The position numbers and the translations under genes are program-made. 64,000 bases of DNA, taken from the NCBI GenBank assembly GCA_023101725.1, contig JALJCO010001315.1, forward strand, positions 62,001 through 126,000, read 5' to 3'. This DNA is from Atherinomorus stipes (Eukaryota > Chordata > Actinopteri > Atheriniformes > Atherinidae). Below the pieces are notes generated by a model. That model searched no databases. It saw only the letters and a program-made list of their open reading frames with translations, and was not told where the DNA came from. Below, piece after piece: positions 57,595 to 64,000 of this stretch; within the stretch, counting starts at the first letter, position 1, and the number at the start of each line of letters is the position of its first letter.

Positions 57595-57633
57595 ACCCCC
57601 AGTGCCATCTGCGCCCTTGAGATCAGCAGTTAC

Positions 57634-58300
57634 AGGTTGGATATGGAATACGGACAGAACAGCGACATCACGTGTCTGGGCTGTACTGTAGTTGCAATGG
57701 GAGAAAAAAGAACTTTATCCATTGGGTTGACAGGCTCGCTGCCGATACAGCAAGTGACCAGCAGCCCACAACATGTCCAACAGGTATCGCAGAGGAGTTT
57801 ATAACTGACAGCTATCGTTGGCCACGTTAGCAAGTGAGTTAGCTTACCGATCCAGGGGAAAAGTCACCATTTCCATATTTGATGCCATAGAAAATCTTTA
57901 TGTGGGTCCATTTAGTGTAGTCTTCTACTAAATTTACTCCAGTTTTTGCTCTACTCAGGTCACTTCTCTTTAGAGATGGATAACAATATCTCTGGGGCTC
58001 TGAAGCAGCTGCTTGACTTACCTACTCCACCATTTTTCCTAGCTGAGCTGTATCCAACATACTACTGTCACATAGAGGCCGTATTTGGCAACCCGCAATG
58101 GCAGCCTGCATTGGTTTGTAGATGTAAACAACGCCAATGTTGAACCCGTTAAAATTTATTTTCTATTTATTTTCAGTATACATATAATTTTCAAGGGACT
58201 GCTTTACTTTCATTCTGCACCCCTCCAAATGCCTCATGGACGTATTATTATATTATCTTTTTAAATATAGATTTTAATTAAAATGTTCCTTAATGAACCC
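57634..58300 (+). mobile_element. Second full-length copy of the 'AGGTTGAATATGG' TTAA element
   Basis: Begins AGGTTGGATATGGAATACGG after GTTAC (a mutated TTAA) and ends before TTAA at 58301-58304. It is collinear with 37670-38347 throughout: GCAGAGGAGTTTATAACTGA, TTTATGTGGGTCC, GCTCTGAAGCAGCTGCTT and GAACCCGTTAAAATTTA. Divergence between the two copies looks substantial. Confidence 0.8.
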
Positions 58301-58317
58301 TTAATGTTCCTTTATCT

Positions 58318-58563
58318 TCCCTTATGGGGGAGTGGGTAGTGTAGTGATAATGGCTTTGGTGCGGCAAACCCAGGTTCCTTGACACGACCCTTAGGAGAAC
58401 CACTAGGTCCTTAACCCCCACCAACTGCTCCCTGGGAGCTTTAATTAGCTGCCCACTGCTCTCAGGTTCAACCTGAGATGGGTTGAATGCAGAGAACAAA
58501 TTTTGTAATTGGCACATATTAATTGGAATTAATAAAGTATTTCTTCTTCTTCTTCTTCTTCTT
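58318..58563 (+). mobile_element. tRNA-derived SINE with (CTT)n tail
   Basis: The tRNA-like head (GGTAGTGTAGTGATAATGGC, then a decayed B box in CCCAGGTTCCTTG) is followed by a body with TCCTTAACCCCCACC, TGCTCCCTGGGAGC and GATGGGTTGAATGCAGAG, and a LINE-like 3' end AATTAATAAAGTATTTC. It ends in (TTC)n at 58541-58563. It differs from the SINE at 36482-36681. Confidence 0.75.
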
Positions 58564-58859
58564 AAATCCATGATATACTGGAGTCCTCAAGCAAAACACT
58601 GAGACCGCCTGATATGAGTTCATAATTAATTTTAATGTGTTATTATCATTAGAACTAGTAATACTAGTATTATCAGTGAAATTGTTGTTGTAAATTATCA
58701 TTAAAGAAAAAGAGAAAAAAAGTCTCACACCAGTCTTTGTTATTTGAACCCTGGTCTGTTTGCTCAGCCAGTCTGATTCGCTGATGTGCACCAAAAAGCA
58801 ACAACTTGTCCACCTAAAAACACGTCTTGTTTTGCACTAAATGACCTGCATTAACCAAT

Positions 58860-59683
58860 GGATAAAAGAGTTTACTTCTTCACTGTTCACCACAAAATTA
58901 AAAATTGGTTTGACAAAAATAAATTGTCCTTGAATTTCAACAAGACCATATTCATAGTATTTGGTAACGGTGAGAAAAATCAAAGTGCAAGAAATTCAGA
59001 TGGAAGGTGTTGATATAGAACAAGTTTATGAAATAAATGTTTTAGGGGTGATAATAGATGAAAAACTAGCTGGAAGCCATGGACTGAATACATCTGTAAC
59101 AAATTGTCCAGAAGTATTTCTATTATTGCTAAAGAAGACATTTTTTAAACCACAAGTCACTTCACATTCTGTTCTTCACATTTACTGTATCTTACTGCAC
59201 AGAGATTTGGGGCAGCATTTAAAAGTTCACTGGAGCCAGTATTCAAACTGTAAAACAGAGTAATTCAAGTCATCCATAAAGCAGCTTATCTGGAACATAC
59301 AAATTCACGTTTTGTTAAGTCTGAAATATTGAAATCAAATTATATTGTACAGCTTAAAACAGTACAATTTCTATACAAATTTAGTTTTAGTATAACCAGT
59401 GAGACTCTGGAAGAAAGTGAATGTGGAGTTGAAACACTGTCCAAACATTTATTTAAGAAATTTTACTCATATTTTACTCATATGGAATAAGGCAGCGGAA
59501 TTTAAAGAAGGGGTAAGATATAATAAGTTTTAATTTCCTCCTACTCCTTTTCAAACATGCAGATGGTTATTTATTAATTCTTTTCTCTCTTTATTTAACT
59601 TGTGTCTTTTTTATTCAGTTATTTGTTTATTTAGCTGCATGTTCAAAATAAATTAATACTAACTACCTACCTACATTTTTCTC
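58860..59683 (+). pseudogene. 5'-truncated LINE, C-terminal reverse-transcriptase part
   Basis: Pieces in several frames: WFDKNKLSLNFNKT (about 58900-58943), EGVDIEQVYEINVLGVIIDE (about 59003-59062), CNKLSRSISIIAK, VIQVIHKAAYLEHTN (about 59264-59308), FVKSEILK and VQLKTVQFLYKF. This is the thumb/C-terminal region of fish non-LTR retrotransposon polymerases. It ends in AATTAATACTAACTACCTACC, a short 3' repeat tail. At least two frameshifts make it non-functional. Confidence 0.8.
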
Positions 59684-61799
59684 TTGTTTTCTGCAGTAAT
59701 TCATGATGCAGCGCCACCTCAGACAAACAGGGGAATACTTAACTTGTAAAGGACAGACTTACCTTCCGTTAGTTACCAGTGTTGTACACACTTTCGGGGC
59801 TGTGCGTTCACGATGTGCACTTCAGTGAGAAGATCAGTTGCTACCCAGACAACAACAACAACAACAAAAAGAATTTGTAAAACTCTGAACTCACAGGACA
59901 ATAGTACTCGTTCGGTTATTCATTCTACCTAAAGTATTGGTGAAATGAATGAGTTTTACTGCAGATAATGCCTTATATAGAGGCTGCCCTGACTCTCCCA
60001 TTATACAGATGTGCGCCGAAGGGCGACTCAATGTGATATCTTCTAAAGGAGTCAAAGTGATACAGAACCTTTACCGGTGAGTACATGCTTGTATAAACTT
60101 CTAGAAATAAGGTCCAGGTTGGAAAGAAGAAAGTTATCCTTTAAAGTGGTTATGAAGACTTGGAAATGTTATATGAATGCTGTCCTTTTTCCACCATTTA
60201 AAATCAAACCAATACTTTCTTTGGAGGTCTTAGAGAAAACCTCTTCAGCTTTCTCACACAATCATCTGTAGCCTGAAAAAGCATTGGAACAGCAATTCTT
60301 ATTTTATCAGATTTGCTGAATCTATTTTTCCTTTCAGTTGTCTGCTGAAATATGATGTCTATAGATTCATCCTGTTTTATCCTCAGTCCCTCTAAATGCC
60401 AAAGTGTCCTTGGCCCCTATAATTCCAAAATATGCTCCTGAGTATGCAAGAGTGCTACTTTACAATGTGTAAATTTATTAGAGGAAACACACTGTAAAAC
60501 TCTTTGTAGACACAAGACAAAGATTTTTTAAGGCACTACATGTGGGGATTATCTAACATTAATAAGTAATTACATGTGTGTATAAGATACACTTAAGTTA
60601 ATTTTAAAATTCAACCAGAAAGACCTTGCCAAATGTCCTTGCTGCTAAGGTGACCTAAAAGTCTCGCCTTTGAATTTGTTCAAATGACAGATCTTTAGCA
60701 GTTATCACAAACTTCTTCTATCCAGCTACAAACCAGTGTGTCTGCAGCTATGTGGAATATGTGCATCAAAACAACTGAAGTGCATTTAGCACAAATCAGC
60801 TCTTCAGTGAACTGATTCCACAGCAGATGTTTTGATCTGTAATAGCTGGCAAGCACAGGTTTTTAATGATTACCTCATCGTTCCTGCTTTTGTGCATGCT
60901 GTTTCAGTTTCAAAGCTAACGGGGACTCTGAATGGATCCGAGCCATCGTTAATTCCACCTGTGACAAGTCAAAATTTCTGCCATTACAAAGGCCTATGAG
61001 AGCTCAAACAGGAAGATGGTTGCTTCCCTAATTTAGTCAAGAAGCAGCCATCTGTGACCGACTTCTGAATGGATGAAAATGATAAGTGATGTCTGTGGAT
61101 GGTTTAGATAAAAGGGTCATGCTCTGCTCATGTTTGTTTCAACAAGAGCAATGTCAGTGTCCACCAACTGTCTGGCATACTCAAACAGAAGAAAAAGCTT
61201 CTTTCCATCCTGTTTTCGAATGTGCTTCTGTTTATTTCTCAGCATGTCTTTATTGTAAATTCTAACATCATTGATGTGAAATGTAGTGTATGTACAGAAT
61301 AGAGAGTGAGAATGGACAACCCATCTCTCAACAGGTTTTCACTGTTAAACACCTCTTCCTGGCTTTACTACCCACTGCAGGACTCCCAGAAGCCTGCTTT
61401 AAAGGTTCAGTAGAGTTGCAAAACAAATGTGTGTGAAGGTCATGCGCAGAGTCCTGGTCCCAAGAATCCCCATTCTAACTCGCAAGCCAGAACTTTAACC
61501 TGAATGTGGTGCTTTAATATCCCCCTGTGGGTCTGTTGCATGTCTCTGGTGATGCTGGTGGAAGCAAAGGGGGGTTGTGGCTGAAAGTGAGAAGCTTCTG
61601 TGTTATATTTAAATAAATATCTTCACAAGTCTTTTTTTGTGAGTTGAAGTCAAGTTGCAAGTCACTTTTAGTCTGTCTTGCAACACCTGCAGTCCCATCA
61701 GCTTTATAAGACTGTATACAAATAATTTAAGATGCATACTCATCCTCTTATCTACCATAATTTAGTACCAGCAATGATCTTTAGCTTTAACTAAGCGGC
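59684..61799. other. Intergenic DNA without recognisable features
   Basis: AT-rich, with an (ACA)n run near 59850. I see no gene, RNA or transposon ends. Confidence 0.65.
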
Positions 61800-62410
61800 A
61801 ACATCCAGTGGCCAGCTTTGAAGCATTAAAAAATTCTTGTTCACTCTTCATCCGCTAGGGGCTGGCTCCTAAACAGAGCAAATCCCCACAGAATCCCATT
61901 TAATAAAGGCCAACTTCACAGCAAAACATGTTCACAGCCTGGTTCAAAAATCATTTTAGGTTTCAGGGGTCAAGTTTACCTTCATGTCAACTGAGTTTTT
62001 TTTTTTTTCATAACTCATCCATTTAGATATGATTCAATCTTACAATTACACATAATATGGGGCGTGTCCCTCTGATTGACAGGCGGCAGACTGGATGCTG
62101 CTGGCTACTCGTTGGCTCCTTGTTTGCTGCCATGAAGGCCTCAGTTTGTAGCAGAGTAGCATAACTGAAGTTTTTAGCCAGCTAACAAGTCCAAGCATGC
62201 TTTACCTTTAGCCCACTGATTAGGGGCTACTCTTCAGTTGCTTTGAGTTAGCCCTGTTAGGATTTAGCCCAGAGCACACTGGCTGTCAATCATATGCCCC
62301 GAGGCTGATCTTTGCTTATTTTTGTATTTTCCGCGAATGACGGCCCAATGCGACGCAGCAATGATGGCAAAGATGGTGGTGGTGGGAACACTCAACTGGT
62401 TTCACTTTTA
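61800..62410 (+). repeat. Interspersed repeat family C, near-complete copy
   Basis: Collinear with 35285-35930 (AGCGGCAAC, TCATCCGCTAGGGGCTGGCT, CAGCCTGGTTCAAAAATCAT, GGCGGCAGACTGGATGC, CTCAGTTTGTAGCAGAGTAG, TTTAGCCCAGAGCAC, GATGGCAAAGATGGTGGT). It directly abuts the TTAA element at 62419. Confidence 0.75.
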
Positions 62411-62418
62411 GTTGTTAA

Positions 62419-63022
62419 AGTTGTACTTCCATGGTCATTTCATTAATATTTCTGTGTTCTACATTATTATTGAATGCATTCTGCATCGTTTCTGTTTAAA
62501 AAAACCTTCTGGTTGCTTAGTATCCAGCTGTATTTGTATACTAGCAGAGAGGCTTGTGGTCCAACGGCAGGCTTTTCCGGGTCCTTCTCATGAATTTCCG
62601 TCTGATTGGCTGGCTCCCATCAGTGTATGAAGGAAGCTCCGCCCTCCGCTCTTATTTCGCTACAGACAGGAAATAGAGCCGACAAACAAGTTTGTTCCGT
62701 CATGCTAACAAACAGTTAGCTAATTAGCTTCTCAACTCCGAAGCTAGTCGTGCCGTCTTTACTTCTAGTGTGTAGTGGAGGGTTACCTGTCTACCAATGG
62801 ACAGATAGAAACCCCACGTGGGATACGCTATTTGCAATGTGAGGTAGAAGGGCAAGGCTGTTCCCGATTCGCTCTTCTCTTCGTATTGTTTCTGTGATGA
62901 GGAAGCACAGCCGACTGGGGGGGAACGCAACGCTAGCAAGTAAGCATGTGTAAGTAAACAAGGGGAAACCCTCCGTATTTCAGAAGGAGCAAGTTAAACG
63001 GGTTTTCAGTGGAAGGAGGCCT
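62419..63022. mobile_element. TTAA-flanked element, ~604 bp, imperfect ends
   Basis: TTAA (62415-62418), then AGTTGTACTTCCATGG. The right end CAGTGGAAGGAGGCCT is followed by TTAA (63023-63026). The inverted ends agree at AG and at CTTCCA with mismatches between. The interior is GC-richer than its surroundings with CpGs. It is the weakest member of the TTAA set. Confidence 0.5.
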
Positions 63023-63026
63023 TTAA

Positions 63027-64000
63027 GAAACCAACAGCTCTGTCCTTGTCTGGCCATTCTTATTTCTTGTTTTACTAAATTTGGAAAACCATTAACTTAT
63101 TTAGATAGTAAATGCTCTCAACATGTAACCTATGCATTTTTAAAATGTCTTTTTTTTTAATGTCCCACCTCTCATGATAAAAGAAATAGGTGGCAGAACA
63201 AAGAAAAACTATTTTTTATATCAAATTAAAATTAAAATAGAAATCTAAAAAAGCCCCTGTTTTCAGTTTTTTACAAATAAGGTTATCTACTCAGCACTTA
63301 AACATTTAAATAGGTTAAGGTCCAGGCCTCTGTTAAACAAATTACTACAATGTCTTAACTTGGCTGATCCTCTGAAGGTTATCAAATGAATTTAGCCTAT
63401 TTCGCTGTGTGGTTTGTCTCTTTTGTCCAGCAGTGCCACTGATTGACGAGGTCATTTGAGAGAAGGGCATCTTTAATTGTACACAAAATAAAGCTCCCTG
63501 GATTTGCTTTGGCTCCTAACCCGTTGCTGCATGGGAAGGGATTAATTAAGTACATCTTCAACCGGCAGAGATGACTGTGCAGGCAGTCAGTGGTTATCTG
63601 TGATGGGTCTTGTGACCCAGGAGGGGAACATCTGCATAGCTGTGCAGCCAAGAACAAGCTGTCTTTTTTTCTTCTTTTTCCCCCTTGTTCTTACTAAATC
63701 CCAGCATTAATATTGCCTCACAGTCCTTTGCATTGCAAATCAAGTGCTGTTGAAATGTTTTTATGAAAAGTTAACGTGACTAAAATGTTATAATCCATCT
63801 GCGTGTGTGTTAGGGTGATCCAATATTAATATGAATGTAAAGTACATCATTTAGTGGATCTATGTTAAATGTCTTGTTCACTTGACACCCCAAACCTGAA
63901 TGAATTTCTAATTTAATTAAATCTGAACTATATCAAATCCCTAATTACTCTCTCTTTACTGTCATAATTTTCTTTTCTTTTAACAATCTAATTCTGGTTT
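63027..64000. other. Intergenic DNA without recognisable features
   Basis: AT-rich sequence. Nothing supportable was seen on either strand. Confidence 0.65.

Noticed and set aside
1..64000. CRISPR array, bacterial operon, phage or integrated retrovirus
   Set aside because: No regularly spaced direct repeats, no prokaryotic gene organisation, no LTR pair or retroviral frames; the DNA is plainly vertebrate.

Overview
This window is vertebrate, almost certainly teleost, genomic DNA. Its coding exons are short and separated by GT-AG introns. The intergenic DNA is full of fish-type DNA-transposon remnants, tRNA-derived SINEs and microsatellites.

The only gene I can support is on the + strand at 1153-16.5 kb. 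It is the 3' ten coding exons of a classical type II cadherin, best identified as cdh10. Exon lengths are 295, 120, 168, 182, 254, 137, 122, 109, 252 and 491 bp of coding sequence. They add to exactly 710 codons in one open frame: 709 residues plus stop. The 109-bp exon gives a short EC5 loop, and the tail carries [10 protein letters not shown] and TEGDQ...KLAEMY. From remembered family sequences both separate CDH10 from CDH6 and CDH9. The signal peptide, prodomain and first ~22 mature residues (with W2/W4) lie upstream of the window. A 3' UTR with an AATAAA at 16507 closes the gene.

Introns (1-15223) are mostly ordinary. Two hold mobile DNA: a 226-bp MITE with a target-site duplication (2158-2383) and a broken antisense Tc1 fragment (about 6125-6690).

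From 16.5 to about 24.9 kb and over much of the remaining window I see no gene, which fits the deserts that surround type II cadherins in other vertebrates. From 24.9 kb onward the desert is a transposon graveyard. The strongest pattern is a set of dissimilar short elements whose ends read TTAA followed by AG, with a second TTAA at the other end. They lie at 29074-29984, 34859-36116, 36196-36735, 37670-38347 (with relatives at 25724 and 57634) and 62419-63022. A GC-rich hairpin at 38453-38621 also sits between TTAA sites.

The segment 32.5-39.45 kb is a nest of insertions. A Tc1 fragment, a 4.2-kb interval with hAT-like ends, TTAA elements (one carrying a SINE with a perfect 16-bp duplication) and other inverted-repeat elements all sit between two halves of what looks like one older element. 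Further on are a TIR element encoding a decayed THAP domain (41948-43053), a C-depleted low-complexity block (47220-48290), a hAT MITE with a perfect 8-bp duplication (49217-49432), a 2.06-kb hAT with a perfect 8-bp duplication and a dead LINE inside it (55532-57594), and the 3' end of another LINE (58860-59683).

I saw no rRNA, functional tRNA, CRISPR, intact transposase or second host gene. Family names for repeats come from remembered consensus features and terminal structure, not from a search.
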